A stretch of 64,000 bases of DNA from the NCBI GenBank assembly GCA_014338405.1, contig JTDE01000954.1, positions 12,942 through 76,941 on the forward strand, read 5' to 3'. Both the position numbers and the translations under genes were made by a program. This DNA is from Paragonimus skrjabini miyazakii. Lineage: Eukaryota > Platyhelminthes > Trematoda > Plagiorchiida > Troglotrematidae. Position 1 is the stretch's first letter. Each line of letters begins with the position of its first letter. Shown one piece after another: positions 25,101-38,661 of this stretch. The notes under the pieces were generated by a model that had not been told where the DNA came from, ran no database searches, and saw nothing but the letters and a program-made list of their open reading frames with translations.

Positions 25101-27434
25101 GACACTGAAAGAACTATTTTACTGAAAACGGTAAAAGACAGTAAGTAATGGGCTTGTGAAAAGATTCTAAAGCCAAACTAACTAAAACATAATCATCTCA
25201 CAATTTCAGTTGGTATTAAGGATGGTTTGTTTGAGGTAAAATATTGAATGATAGTTTACTGTTCATAAAGTTCGTTTATCTGTAAACCGTTTTCTAAGAT
25301 ACGCTTAGGATTAGTGACCCTTTTTTACTCCACAATGATCTCAACGGTGAACAGAATATATTGCACTAATGTAGCACCATAACGAAAATGTTTCAAATCA
25401 AACAGTCATTTTTGAGTGTAGTCAAACATGAAAAACATTCACAAGCTGGACTACTACCCAGCCTTATCATCGCCAGTAGAAAAACTAAGCACTGCAATGA
25501 ACATGTTTTGGGTAATCTGCGGCAGTTAGATAAATGTGAGAGAATGTGTATAATTTGGTCGTGGCACGGCAAACATATTTTCCAAAACAGCAGTGACCAA
25601 TGCGTCATCAAAAGGAAGAAACTTGAATGAACTGGTTAGCTGCATTTAGTTATAGAGCTCATTATAAGCACCACGATCTTAGTTGACGACAGTGAAGTAT
25701 GCATGAGCATAATTTACAATAATTTCGGTAAATATTATGTTCGCGTACACCACAATTACAGTTATTGGTAAACGATATTCATCCAGACAACGACTACATG
25801 TTGTTGTGAATTCATTTGACTAGAAACGGGTTTCGGATAGTAAAATTATCTGAACAAGTGTATCTGTGACGTTGTACAGCTCCTCAGAATATTATTCGTA
25901 CGGACAGGTTACCTGCATCTCAGTAGCTGATTTTACCTGAGGTCAACAATGTACGTTATATCAATAGTAATATTATTATTTGAAACTGAATGCACTATCC
26001 AAACCTTGAACAGTTATTTAATCAGAAACCCGACCTACTTAAGCTGGCGTCAGCAGCTCACATGACGAATCAAACTGACGACACTACAGACTTCAGTGAA
26101 CAAATAAGCAAACTCATAAATCTAAGGTGACTTGTCGGTCGATTCATTTACTTCATATATCCCCACCGGTGACAAAAGTGCAAAGTAGGTGGATTTTTAA
26201 CTTGATCGGAATTATGCCTAATTACGTTTGATTTGGACGATTATCGCCGGATAATAAGTAATTTTCACCGAGGCAGTCTTTCTGAACTGTGTAGTAAACG
26301 GTGGTAAACATGAATTAATACATCACTAAGCTTTGTTTTACAGCACTAAGTTGTTGAACAAAGCTGAGCAAACAATGTGATGACCGTCTGGTAATGGTTC
26401 TGCGATACTTGAAGGGTTGAGGTTAAACATATGTTGTGGCTAATGCATTGCTTAAGAAACTACTTTGAAATCTGCTCAGTAGTGCATTAATATTATAGCC
26501 AGTACGCCAACATATTTTTATTTAGTTAAAATGAAAAACACTGCTTGGGCACTGATACGTTTACAAAATTGAAAAATACATTCGGGTGGAAACTTTCAAT
26601 AGTGTGATCTTTGTTGCGTTGTCTGCGCCTTGAGGAGTTCCTTAGATCTGCGACAGTTTGGATATCTTGGACTGTTTATTACCAGGTTTTTGGTTATCAC
26701 TCCGGATAGGAGTTAAAAAGTACGATATTTCCGAAGAGTTTCAGCTTTATAGGAATTTTATCTGAAAGCCTTAATTTTTAGGCTTATTTTTAGTCATGCA
26801 GTACAGTTCTGCTCATATGATCTGTTTATCGCGAAACCAGATTTGCCATATTATTGAAAGACACATGCCGTACGCGATAACAGTTTTTTCACTTTAAAAA
26901 TACATTTTTATTGTCTATGTCACCAGTTATGCAAACGGTGCGATAATGAGAATTGGCCTGATTTCATATAACGTTTACCCCGCACTGGAAATAATTAACC
27001 AAACTGAGTGTCAGGTTTACGATAACAAGTTAGGAACAGATTCGGATGTACTCAATTGAGCGCCATAGTGACGCTGGTGTCGTTGACTGTGATGTCCACT
27101 GAAGTGAATGAAATCAGTCTAGCATCAATCAAATACTGCTAACCACTTCAAGTAGTATGCTTTCTGTCCGATCATGGGTATTGCAGTTAGTCAAGTCAAG
27201 AAACCATTTGTCTAAAAATTGTGAGAGGAAGACGGAAGGATAATTTTTTTACAAAAAGCAGACTCCACGACGAAATGATGAAGCTGTAGTAATTTAAAGT
27301 TAGCACAAAACATTTTCTCATAAAAGTGAACTGTTTTTTGATACTATTTAAAACCACTGATAAAAACAAAAATTCTGTTGAGTTTTTATTGCTCATAAGT
27401 GGTCACTTTTTATACTTCATGTATTAGTGTCACC

Positions 27435-27454
27435 AAAAGTACTTGAGTACTTTT
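27435..27454. repeat. short palindrome
   Basis: AAAAGTACT and AGTACTTTT face each other with a two-base spacer. It has no promoter or gene context that would identify it as a regulatory site. Confidence 0.4.
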
Positions 27455-27813
27455 TGTTGCCAGAACTACCATAGTAATGTACACATCTAACTCTGCAAAA
27501 CTTCCCATCGCAAATTAGGTCAGAGCACTTCAAGTTAATAACACAACTTCAATCACCAATGTGCTTACCTTTCTGTCAAATTGAAATTCGAAGGAACCAA
27601 AATGTCTGCCGTTATATCACACGAAATGGAACTGATATCTTAATAGGAAACATTTTACCATAATCCAGTAAGTTTTATAACAGACAGAGTTGATCTGTAA
27701 CGTAACTCACAATGCATGCTGGTGCGTAAAGCATCCTGAGAAGCGATATCTCAAAACCTGAAACGCAAATTACATTGACTAGTATTTGATTGGGAAATCA
27801 CGACCTTGTATAA

Positions 27814-27843
27814 GTGCGTTCGTGCGCGTGCGTGCGTGCGCGT
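27814..27843. repeat. (TGCG)n microsatellite
   Basis: Imperfect array of GTGCG/TGCG units, strikingly GC-rich and CpG-rich compared with its AT-rich surroundings. Confidence 0.8.
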
Positions 27844-30129
27844 TTCATATAACACTGACGCAAAACCGAGTTGAACAGACATGTGGAGCCCTAGACATAT
27901 GGTAGTTTCAGACTTCTGAGTTGGCTGAATGTAACTGTAAGGTGTTTTTATTTTTCCATCCCTAACGATTTATACTGTAATTTTGAGGAAATAATCGCGT
28001 GTTAATAATAGAATTAGAAGGAAAACATAATTACTATGACGAGACGGCGATTAATGCATTTGGATTTTTCCAGCGTTTTTTGAATAGATCTGTTCATTCG
28101 ATATCAGCCAGTTCTGAAGTGGACAAAACAGTGTTCAAGTTTGTATAGAACAGAGTCAGCGGCTGACGTTCGATAGAGTGCACACAGTAGATGAAAATTC
28201 GCGTCAGTAATAGAAAAACGATTTGGTTTATTATATGAGCAAAACGGACTTTTCGCATGAACATGTTTACTTTTTTTCAACAGTTTTGGCGTCGTACAAC
28301 AGTTGTCAACTTATTCCATGTAAACATTTTTCAGTGTATATTGCAACTGAAAAACTTTGATTTGCAAGGTAACATTTTGTGTCACATAAACCTGCAGTGA
28401 TAACTGTTTGACGGGGCTAATGTTTGCTTGAATTTTCTAAATGTCACAATGCCTAAAAACGTTATCATAGTCTGATTCATTACAGTATAATGTGCAGTTT
28501 CAGTGACATTGGTTTACAACCACATGTCAGAAGAGTATTGCTGTGGTACTTCTACTCTGTCTTAGCTTGCTTGGTGAATCTATTCAAGGGGACTAATTGA
28601 AAAATCTAAACCCGTAGGTACTCAAACGAAGGTCTGCAGACAATTTCCTTAACTTGGCGGTGTTTGGGCTCAGGTTGATTATACTGACAATCTCTTTACC
28701 CTGTTTGTGATGCAAAGTGAAACAGTTGTTACGGAGTTACAGTGAGTATTCTTTCACAAGGATCTTTCAGTTGATGTGTGCAATGTTTGGTATAATTAGG
28801 GGGCCTTACGTATTCCACAAGTAATCCGACAAACTGTAGCTGTGGCCAGCATCATGATTACTTCGTCGGTCGCCTTCGTGGAAGTTACGCAGTAGTCGAT
28901 GGACAACTCAAACGGCCTATTAACACATCATATCAGAGTGTTGCTGGTCAAGCTATTAAAACACCCATTACATATCTGTTTTGAGCTACTAAGCTCGATT
29001 CGGAGCTGCGGACTCAGTTTTATTGTTTTATTTGGGTGATTGTACGTTGTTATCACATTTGGTAACCTTGTTGACTAACACAATTCTTAAACACAAAGTA
29101 TTTAACGTACTGGGGGAGATAGTTTGTTCAGTTTAAAACGGTTGAGTGGGAGTTGCCCATCACCAATTTCCACTTGTCAGCTTGAAACAATTTGCGATAA
29201 TTATAAAAGTACGTTTTATTAATCGACCACAGTGTGAATGTACACTTTATCTTTCCTAAACTCTACAGCCGGCAAATTCTAATTCATTCGTTTGCAACAT
29301 GGACAGTCACAAAAACTTTCCTTCGATGTGGGTACTCGTAAGTAGCCTATTCGCACACATTTCTTGGGTGGAATGTAGATTCTTACGTGAAGCACGAAAT
29401 ATCTGAAACGCAAAATGACACACAAGCTGAAGAGTTTTAAAAGCTTCATTGAAGCATTAACCCTCATAATAATGTTACGAATTTTGTGTACGACTACGAT
29501 TCATTCAGAGTTAATTTATTCTGATGGAACTGTTATTAGACCGTATTATGTCAGCCAGGTTCAGTCAACAAACTAGGTCAATTGTTGCATGCAACGCTTG
29601 TTAAACTTTCATTGAAAAATTTGAATTTATAAGCTGTTTTACTTCGTCGCAATAATGTTATCCTATACATCTCCAAAATCCCTGTCACATTCACTTTCAA
29701 ATGCACAGATCGGTTCCAGAAGAAAAATAGTGACCGTCCAGTTCATTACAGTCGGAGACCTTATCGTTAGGAATTTCCTTCAGGCTGAAATTTAAATGTG
29801 TCCAAGTTTCTTCAACGTGTTTTGACGGTGGTGATTGGTACGAAATTTTATTAGCGTACACTGGACCTCATTCATTTACTACATTAAGCTGGTGAGGAAC
29901 CCTTGTGATGAAGTCATTGACTGAATCTGCATAAAAATTAAGCAAACTCCTATCGCAAACATTGAACAGTTCAAACATCTGAGTAAAGAATACGGTAGGC
30001 TGATATAGCACGATTTATGTCCGGACAAACTTCGCTGCACCTTTAAGAGTGCATACTATGCATCAGTGTGAGAAGGCTAACAGGATACCAGAGAAGGTCA
30101 ACTGTTAGAATGCACAATCATTGTCACTA

Positions 30130-30546
30130 TCATTGTAACGACAGTTCTACAAACAGTTGTTTCTGAACCCCTAACACGGGTTTGAACTTTCGGATGACAA
30201 CAGCCTCAGCACAGCACGGTGTTCGCTTGTGCGATGTTGAGTAGACAACTCGAAATGCCATTGTGGGATCGCACTGCAGTTGCGTCATTAGAATACGACG
30301 CGCAATGGATGATGCAGGCTCATTGTTGCTGTGTGCGGCTGTGAAGTTACGCGTTTGCGTGACATGTTTCTTGACCCGCCTCGGGATATGCTCCATGATC
30401 CCGGTTCGCAATTGGTGCTCAGCCCTGTCTAAGTAAGATGCTCCGCATCTACATCGATATTCATAAATAACTTTGGATTTGGCTGACTCGGGTACTAGTT
30501 GTTCCATGCAGGGCATTGAACTCCGGAATATACTGAACAGGATCAC
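30130..30546 (-). pseudogene. GIY-YIG endonuclease domain of PLE copy B
   Basis: This is the longest intact piece of copy B. In PLEs this C-terminal domain nicks target DNA to prime reverse transcription. The GIY motif appears as VIY (residues 26-28 of this frame) and is followed by YRCRCG and ASYLDRAEHQL. The YIG position reads YLD, so the conserved glycine is lost, which should impair the fold or catalysis. EH (52-53) follows as expected. After ASSIARRIL come the typical AEAVVIRKFKPVLGVQK and a frame end in LSLQ. The family relative SLX1 can be excluded because the neighbouring sequence is PLE reverse transcriptase and linker. Confidence 0.8.
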
Positions 30547-31029
30547 CGGGACAATTGCATTGTATGTTTTTGCGATAGAACCAGCTAGACGACGGTGAAT
30601 AAATTGACATACATCATCACCTTTAGAAGGAAGACTAGAAAATACCAGCTTTTTTGGACACCGTGCTGGGTCGACTTCCTACGTTAGTGGGTTGTTTATT
30701 TCTTGCGATAAACGGTTTAAGGTAACTGTTTAGTTGTAGGGTGGTCTCCAACAAAGCCGTCTCTTCTTGAACAGTATCTTCAGGGCAAATACGGCTGGCC
30801 CGATCAAACAACGTGCACACCAAACTTTTTTGCAGAATCGGGGAACAAAGCTTTCAAAATGCAAGTACTGACCTGCCTAAATGCTCTTGCGATGGCCGCT
30901 TCGTTGAATCGAGCCATCTGCATTTCTTCTGATACATATATCCAGAAATGGGAGACTGTTTTGATTCTCGCCTTCCATACGGAAATGAAGTTTTTTGAAA
31001 TTCTAGATGAGTGCTACAAGTGCCATTAA

Positions 31030-31225
31030 CTTTGAGATGTGTTCAACCTACACTAGCCAGCTTCCACGCTATTTATTAATGGTAATTGTGTTTGTTTAAA
31101 ATTATTTCGCCTGACAGGTTTATGGCAAAATGAAAGTGACTTTCGTATGGCGCACTGACATATTTCTGCAACTAAAATTTCTGATAAGACTGGCATTCAG
31201 ATTTTGACTGAGTTGGTTGTAAAAG
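31030..31225 (-). other. extra sequence inside PLE copy B reverse transcriptase
   Basis: Between the FVDD motif and the next conserved block (VEHISKL..., about 31050 down to 31010) there is about 150 nt more than the family normally has, with stops in all likely frames. It may be an insertion, an intron-like segment or rearranged sequence. No target-site duplication is obvious. Confidence 0.35.
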
Positions 31226-34213
31226 AAACTGATATGATCGTCGTCTACAAAACAACGTGAACTGAACACCATTCACACCAACCACTGCCTTAGTAATCGG
31301 TGGACTTATCCGAAAGGAAAGTTACAAAAAAGAATCTATTAAATTAGCTTATGAATTAAATCAATGAGTATAGCTATCTGTGCTTGAACATAAGTTAGGT
31401 TCCTTCATACAAACTAGTCCAAAGAGCGGGTTTACTAGTGAAATATTAAACGCAAAACAGACGTGATCGAAATACAACAGTTAAAACGTTATCATTGATG
31501 GTATTTGAACAGACAACCGAGAACTGTTTCACACATGGTTTTATGGGAATCAACTTAACTGAAAATAATTACTTGCGTGATTGCAAATGAGGACTAATGC
31601 GAGAACTGCAGTAAACTAGTCAAACAATAGAAGAATTCCAATTAAGCTTTGATTTGGCTGCAATCACGTGAGTTCTCCAGTTAGTCCTAGATATATTTTA
31701 TAAATGAAACGAAGTAATTAAAAATTCAGAAATGACAATGAATTCTTTTATTTAATCAAGAATCTGTTATGCAAATGCAGCAGTGTGATTCTAGCTTAAG
31801 GCCGAGCCAATTAGGCAATAAAGATTCAATTCCCATTCAGCCTAACACGATATCATGAGAACGACAAAGTAGCAAACAAGACTTGATCATCAAGCTAATT
31901 ACAACGCAATAAATATGAAACAAGTTACTACAACGAGTCATAAAAACAGTCAACAAAGGTTATTGACTGCAGGTTTGTTATCAGTTACTCAATCAATGTT
32001 TCAAATCGTGGGCATGATTGATTGTGGGCCGGGGGAGATTAAGTGTCCGTACAAAATTCTTCTGAGGTTGCGTAATCGGATACTAGTGACCCCAACAACG
32101 GTCAACATTCGAAATCTTACCATCTTTGAACAATTCCTTGGCCCCTGGTAGACAGTCTGAAAGGTATCTTCCGTACTGACAGAATGATTAGAGTCAGTCA
32201 ATTGAACAACAATCACGTTTGTAACCGTTTTTGATATCGTCTTATGCACTATTAGTGATCGCAATTGCAAATTTACTGGAGCTTATCAAAACAATCGAAC
32301 TGAAGTAAAACAGAGGAACTACCCCTTGTGATCTAGGATACCATTCAAGGCGGAGAGGTTTTGGGTGTTCTGTTTTATTGTATAAATTTTATATAGGGAG
32401 TTGATGCTGCTTTCCGTCGTAGTTCTGTGAAAGAACGCTGTATTTTATATGAAAACTGTCTTCCACATTACACACCTATTTTCCTTTGTGCATACTATTA
32501 AACTCACAATAGTCATCCATGAGCGTTATACTTGGAAGGCAAAATTATACTGGCGTTATATTGTTCGCATCACTCTCACCAACTGATGACGGATTTTGTC
32601 ATTTTGCAGAAGCATTCTTTAGAAACCAAGTGTATGCAGTTCAGTTTAGTCGAATTAAATCACGAATGACTATTTGAATCCGTTAACTCAACGACTAAAA
32701 GTTAATAACGTTTGTAGTTGGTCGCTGAAGAGAACCAGAACTGTATAATCTGTGTTAAAACATCGTATAAAACTTAATCAGTCGCATCCGATTAATGCTA
32801 ACTAATTCACATCGCAAAGGAAGGCAGTGAATTGTCAAATACAGTCTTGTGTTTGATATTCAACTTTGTGGCCAACACTTAATCACACTATTCAGAATTG
32901 CACAGACTATTAGCACATTGTCCAGGTGTAATTATTTTTCGGTATAAATCAACTATGCTTTCGCAAAATCATAGGACTTATGTGTGGACTATATAACATA
33001 ATAGTGTGATTTACAGTATGTTCACTAACTGCGGGAATACAAGGGCAGTTTTAAATCTGTACTTCCAAAACAGGTGTTTTAGGATAAACGAGTACGGCTT
33101 TGCCGAGGATTCTTTCATCCACTGGAGTTGTAACTAACAGATCAGCGTGCTTCCCCATTATTTGTTGAGGGATCATGTTACCCGTTATCTCACTATGTTT
33201 AGATATATTCTGTGATTGCACACCAATAAAATTAACCTTTTAAGCGTGTATTTTTGATTTAAGACCCTACCAATTCCGGCAAATTTCTCACGAATAATAG
33301 TCACGGTATGTTGTGAACATAACTGAGGACACATTCCGTTGCCAAACGTACGGTTGCAAGATAAGATCAAAGCAAATGCTCCAGAAGTGACATTTTTATG
33401 TAGACAGCGTTATTAAGTTTGCCATCTGTGCCTTTTGTACGTAAGTTTTCCAACCTGTTCCATAAACTGACGAAAACACTATTAATTCATTTATTGTGAA
33501 CACGGTTTCTCTAATCTGGTCTGGAGAATTACTGAGTGTGACTACAAGGTAGATGCTGTCTACTCTTCCCTGGGCTCTGTTTTATGCATCAAGACGTTTT
33601 ATGCATCTAATCACTGCAGCACTGTTGTACTGTTTCATTTCATTTGATGTTCTAAAATTCCTAGTGGAATCAACCGTGAACCTTAACGTTTGTTGTCAAA
33701 AACCATAATGTGGGACGGTTATATTCAAATGCTAACAAAAAATTGTTTTGGATCCATATTAAATGTTATATTTCTGATGTTTTTATCATACTTTCATGAT
33801 TTAACTGAATTCGACATACTAGTTTCTGTTGGACTTCATGTGCAGTCTAAAACTTTTGAATTAAAAAGGTTTTACTCAATGGTTTGTGACTTTCGGACAA
33901 GATCTTGCATTATGTCATGTAGACATACGTAGACAACAAATGGTGTGTCCTCTCTTCCCCTTTTTTTTCGATATGTAAAAGTCAGTGAAACAAAAAGTTG
34001 TTTTGGTCAGTCGTATAAAATATGTGCAAACTACATGCTGAAATTAAAATAAGTCACGCAGGTTATTAAGTATTACAAATATCAAACGATCCATAGACAA
34101 CTCAGTGATTATGGCGGTGGTATTAAATGTCAGCATATACCTGGCATGAAGCACTTGCTTGATAGTGTTGGATGTTTCATGTTTGCTCGGGATTCAATTG
34201 ATAACGACAATTA

Positions 34214-34618
34214 GTCATACAGAGCTTACGAACGTGTCATAGATCTCGTTGGAATAAGCGAGGTCACTGTTACCATTCGCATTTTGAAGGTTTCGTAATG
34301 AGGTTACCCATCCTCGAAAATAATCCGGATTTTACCACTTTGTTGTGTTTGATTAGCAGTGTCCAACGTATAAACACTTACCGTGCTACGAACGGGACTG
34401 TCCAAACCGCTGCAGAAACATGTTTGAAGGTCGCCATGCAAATAAACAGAATTAATGAACAAGACCGCGACATAATAATTGTGAAAGTTAGCACCAATAC
34501 TGAACAGGCACTCAAAATTAAGCGTACATTATCCTCACTGGCAACTCTGTCTCCGTATGTCAGATCAATAAAACAAACATATATCCGCTATCTGAACCAC
34601 TTGCAGACTGATTTATGA
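34214..34618 (+). pseudogene. weak RhoGEF (DH-domain)-like open frame
   Basis: A frame open from an acceptor-like AATTAG at 34214 to a stop at 34616-34618 contains NNPDFTTLLCLISSVQRINTY and, 26 residues on, VAMQINRINEQDRD. DH domains of Rho guanine-nucleotide exchange factors have (S/L)LL..PVQRI.RY and a closing helix with INE..R in this order, but usually 40-50 residues apart and with proline before VQRI. The match is partial. The frame could be a decayed exon or chance. No neighbouring exon was found. Confidence 0.2.
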
Positions 34619-37600
34619 ATCTACACTTCTGCCAACAAATATTTGGAAATGTTCATTCTAACTGAGCACCTTGTTACCATGATGCGTATCCTCTGGCATG
34701 ATGTCCGGAGTGCATACCATTTGTGACATTACTGTTTTACAACGAATCATTAGGTTTTTCCTAAACTTAAAATAAACAGATTGGCAAGAACATTTTATAC
34801 CTGTCTATTACTTTTTCTAAAAAGTGTCCTTTGAACAAATTCATTCATTTAATGTAGCATCTTTACATACGTAAAACATTATCTATTGTTAACTCCCGTT
34901 TTAATCGTGTACACATATCGAGTATTAAAGGTATTAAAGCCATCTTTGATCAGATAAAATATTTCGTCTACTTAGCGCTCTTAATGATTGCATTTACCGC
35001 TGGAGTGACTGAACTCAACTGCTTGTTGTTTGACCCCGAATATATCTTCCGGCTTAAAGACACCTTCATTGCTACATCTTCATTCCGACACTACAGCTAT
35101 TCGTTGAAGTGAAATTAAGTGTACAGGATTAAAAAATTCCTTTAGATTTTTGACAGAGCCGCAATGTTCACGTGAATATGACCAGCGTAACTGCACAGAA
35201 ATTTAGTGAACAGCAAGAACATATTCATGAAATCCATATTGTGATCGTTCAGACGCTGTCACCAGGGTGGAGAAATCAAAATATGAGCCCCATAAAAACT
35301 CATACACCGCATTTAAACGGAATTCAGCAAGGTAATATTCATTATACACGCAATTCGTGAACACGTATCATTCTGCGGCTACTGAAGCGTTGACACTGAA
35401 TCAAATCAGACCACTCTGTTTAGGTATTTTATTCAACTAAACATACTTTAGTTTGTTTCAGTACGAAATTTTACAGCTTTTGACTGTAAACTATGGTTGA
35501 GATAGACGATTAAGTCTAACCTAGACTGGTTGATACAATGACATTTGTGGTTGATAAAATTTTGCAAAACATGTAACACACGAATATTTACACCATTTAT
35601 CAGGTTCGAACAAAATTCGTATCATGTTTTGTGTTGTTACATTTTTTATCTCCGTGATTCTTCCGTGTAATAGTTTTATTCATTTTGAAATCCTGGAAGC
35701 AAAACCAAAAAATCAATTTTCCATACCAAGGCAATACATCGATTATAATTATGGTAATGATAGATTTCAGTTGTTCTTTTAACAAACTATAATTAAAACA
35801 TCCAATAGATGCGGGGTTTTATGAATACTTGAATAACGACTAACACTTTATCTAAGCACTTAATTTTTGTACAAGAAAAAGTTTGTGATTATATGATGCT
35901 ATTTCTATATTTTATTTTGTTTCATAAAGGTGATTAGCGAGTTCAGAAAAGAATTTTGCACCTGATTGGCCTGATGATCTGATCATTTAATATTCAGTAC
36001 GGTATATATCAAAATCACAAAAAGAATTTATAGTTTGATAATTGGTTACTACCACGTTGTCGAATATAAACATACTGTGTTCAATGTTCAAAACTTTAAC
36101 CAATTTTCACATGCCTCTCCTATGAGGTGAAACTTCTGTGAGATGTTCTTTACTATTCTCAGAAGCGCCAAAAGTCCAAATTGCGGTATACCTTTAAATA
36201 TAAAAAATAGTCGATATTATGTCCTAAACTATCATTTCACAAATTTCTTGGAACGCAATTAAAATTCAAACAGGCCACATTGTAAAATGTAGCAAATTTG
36301 TGACTAATTGTCTGTAAACCCTTACATATTTGACTTGTACATCCTCCATACAGTTTCCAACATTTTAATTGCAAACCCCAGTTTTAGTGTGGCGACGTAT
36401 ATGCAAACGTCAGGTATTAACTTGAGGTTCCCATCTAAACGCGAAATAATTCTGATACTAACTGTGTGCGATTCCTTGAACACTTCCTGTTCATTCTTGT
36501 TTTATACTAAATTGACATATTCAAGAATCATAGATCGCCAAACTGGAATGATAGACATACTTTCTTTGTACTACTGTCTGTTGAAATCCATTTATTTGCT
36601 GGTTATACGATATTTAATTCAGCCCTCTTACTTATTTAGCACTACTTTTCTTGAGATAAGCTTACCTAAATCAAGAGTAAACACTGTCTTAGTGACTACA
36701 GTACGGTATATAAGAATATGACGATTTAAAGGTTTATTCGTAATTAAAGTTCTAACTAGCTTCAATTAAATTATATCCCTGAAAATATTTTCAATATTCC
36801 CGCTTTTACCCAGTTTTCTTTTAAACCTGAGTTCGCACATATTTCGAAATTCAACCACGCACGATAAGCAGCTTTCTTATCTATGACGGAAAATAATTAT
36901 TTGTGCAGCAACCATCTTGTATTCTGCTGAACATCAGTAACACACTTTGAAGTCAGCCAAAGTTGATTTGACAATCGATTTATAGATAACGACTTCGAGG
37001 ATTTGTTGGAATGAACGTTGGAATTATAACAGTTACTTTGATGTAAGGAAGTGATTAAAATAGTTTACCGTTGTTATCACAAAAAAGCTGCTGACATGAA
37101 AAGATTGAATTACAAAAAGGCAATTTTATTAAAAAGCAGGGTAAGCACCTGAGCAAATGTTAACTCACTTCGGCATTATTAAAGCATTTTCAAGTTCGGA
37201 TATTTTATCTTTCCTTTCATGTTCAATTTCTAGATTTCCTACAAAAACCCGGTCATTAATCAACTACATTCCAGTAATTTATTTACCCAGATACACAAAT
37301 ACAATACAGAAACGCGATGTGATTGAGAACGGGCAGAACTACTTGTGCGAGATTTTAGACAATTGCTGCATCATATATTTCAAGCATTCTTCAGAACGAC
37401 CAATAAATGTGAACACAAAGTATTGTTAATTGAGTTTGTTGATTACTTTGCTTACATCATTCTTCTTTGATTCATTAATTTTACATGGTGAAAAATACGC
37501 CAGTGAGTTTTATTAAAATTTAGCTGTCATACAACCAACACTAAAACAGTAAGCCCTAACCAAAAACAACTAAATAACGTGAAACAATTTAACTATCGAA

Positions 37601-38650
37601 AATATCAGTCTGTCTCAAAATGCTTAACAATTCAGCGCAGAATAGCGAGTATCAACTATTTCAAATTTATAGGGTTAACTGGTAACCAACCATTTTGAAA
37701 TAAACTTTCACCGTGAGTTCTATTCCAGTTTGCTTTCCCATGTACATGTCAGTGGTTTATAAAGAGCTACCAAAGGTTGTATCGACGTGCCTGTCGCCTG
37801 AATGACTGAACTTATCTTTTACCGGTTACTTGTTCAAAAAACTAAATTTTTAGGTGAATGAAATTTTCAAGAACTTTTTCACTTTAATTAACTTGACTCA
37901 AATGAACTTACTGATGACCTGTCATGATATATGCCATTAGGTCCCCAATTTGGGGCATTCTGTACTAAAAATTGATGGTCATGTAGCGTTGGTCAGGTCA
38001 TGCTTTTTTGCTGGAGTGACCAAGCGTGCGATAACATAGTTTTCTTCCAACCTTATTCAGTGGACCAAAATATGTAGTGAATGCATACAGTTCATTTTGC
38101 ACTCCGTTCAATTCGGAACGTTGCAGATCGTAATTTTTATAAATTAAGTGTTGGTCATGAATTGTCTCATCTTCCAAGACCTTAATTGTTCTCACTTTTT
38201 TTCACCTAGAAAAAATACAAGCTTGTTGTTTCCATTCCAAGTAGTTCATTGATAAACTCTCTACTGTTGCGAGCGGTACTAAATAGTCTACCCTCAAAGA
38301 TGAAAGAAGACCTCGGTAATTATTACTGTATTGGACTTAAAACATGTTCTGTACGAACAGCAAACTTATACAATAAATACTTGTTCCAGTAAACCCGGCA
38401 ATGTTTCTTATCTGAGGTAAATTAAGATCACCATCATGGTGCGTTTAGAATTTCTTAGATAAATGTCTTCACATTTTTTATTGAAATAATCATTGATAAC
38501 GGTTTGGAAGATTTACGGTTTCTTTGGCAATTGTTACCAACAGTATTTGCATGTTGTCACTTAGTTGACAAAGAATAGGAGAATGAAGAATATAAACAAT
38601 TGAATTCAAAATCGGTGGGTTTACATTATTGAAACGGTGGATCGTGACCG

Positions 38651-38661
38651 ATATATATATA
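38651..38661. repeat. short (AT)n run
   Basis: Five to six AT units within an AT-rich segment; no other significance seen. Confidence 0.6.

Larger units (their letters stand above)
19125..30125. other. long gene-poor stretch
   Basis: I recognise no gene in about 11 kb. Minor items are a weak tRNA-like box B on the minus strand near 23410, a possible old repeat tail around 21890-22010, a small perfect palindrome at 27435-27454 and a TGCG-rich microsatellite at 27814-27843. All other frames are short and featureless. Confidence 0.4.
30130..31315 (-). mobile_element. Penelope-like element copy B, 5'-truncated
   Basis: Read from 31315 down to 30130, the parts of a PLE protein follow in family order. 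First comes the RT catalytic motif FVDD (31240-31251). Next are KKLHFRMEGEN..SLPFLDIC and RRNADGSIQRS (about 31000-30900), then GQYLHFESFVP and CTLFDRA (about 30875-30795). The linker with LPSKGDDVCQFIHRRL and SIAKTY (about 30625-30560) leads into the GIY-YIG endonuclease (30546-30130). At least three frame changes and several stops break it. RT motifs A and B are missing, so it is 5'-truncated. Its transcript would run opposite to the + strand. Confidence 0.85.

Noticed and set aside
30130..30546. Host SLX1-type GIY-YIG nuclease
   Set aside because: The adjoining sequence encodes PLE RT motifs and linker in the right order and no SLX1 RING/PHD finger follows.
32581..32612. CTGATGA followed by a GAC...GTC stem as a second hammerhead
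   Set aside because: There is no GAAA after the stem and no NUH triplet in place; the CTGATGA boxes at 37912, 51293, 62382 and 63423 fail for the same reason.
36308..36721. 137-codon frame on the + strand as a gene
   Set aside because: It has the random composition of AT-rich sequence, no ATG-context or splice support and no recognisable family pattern.
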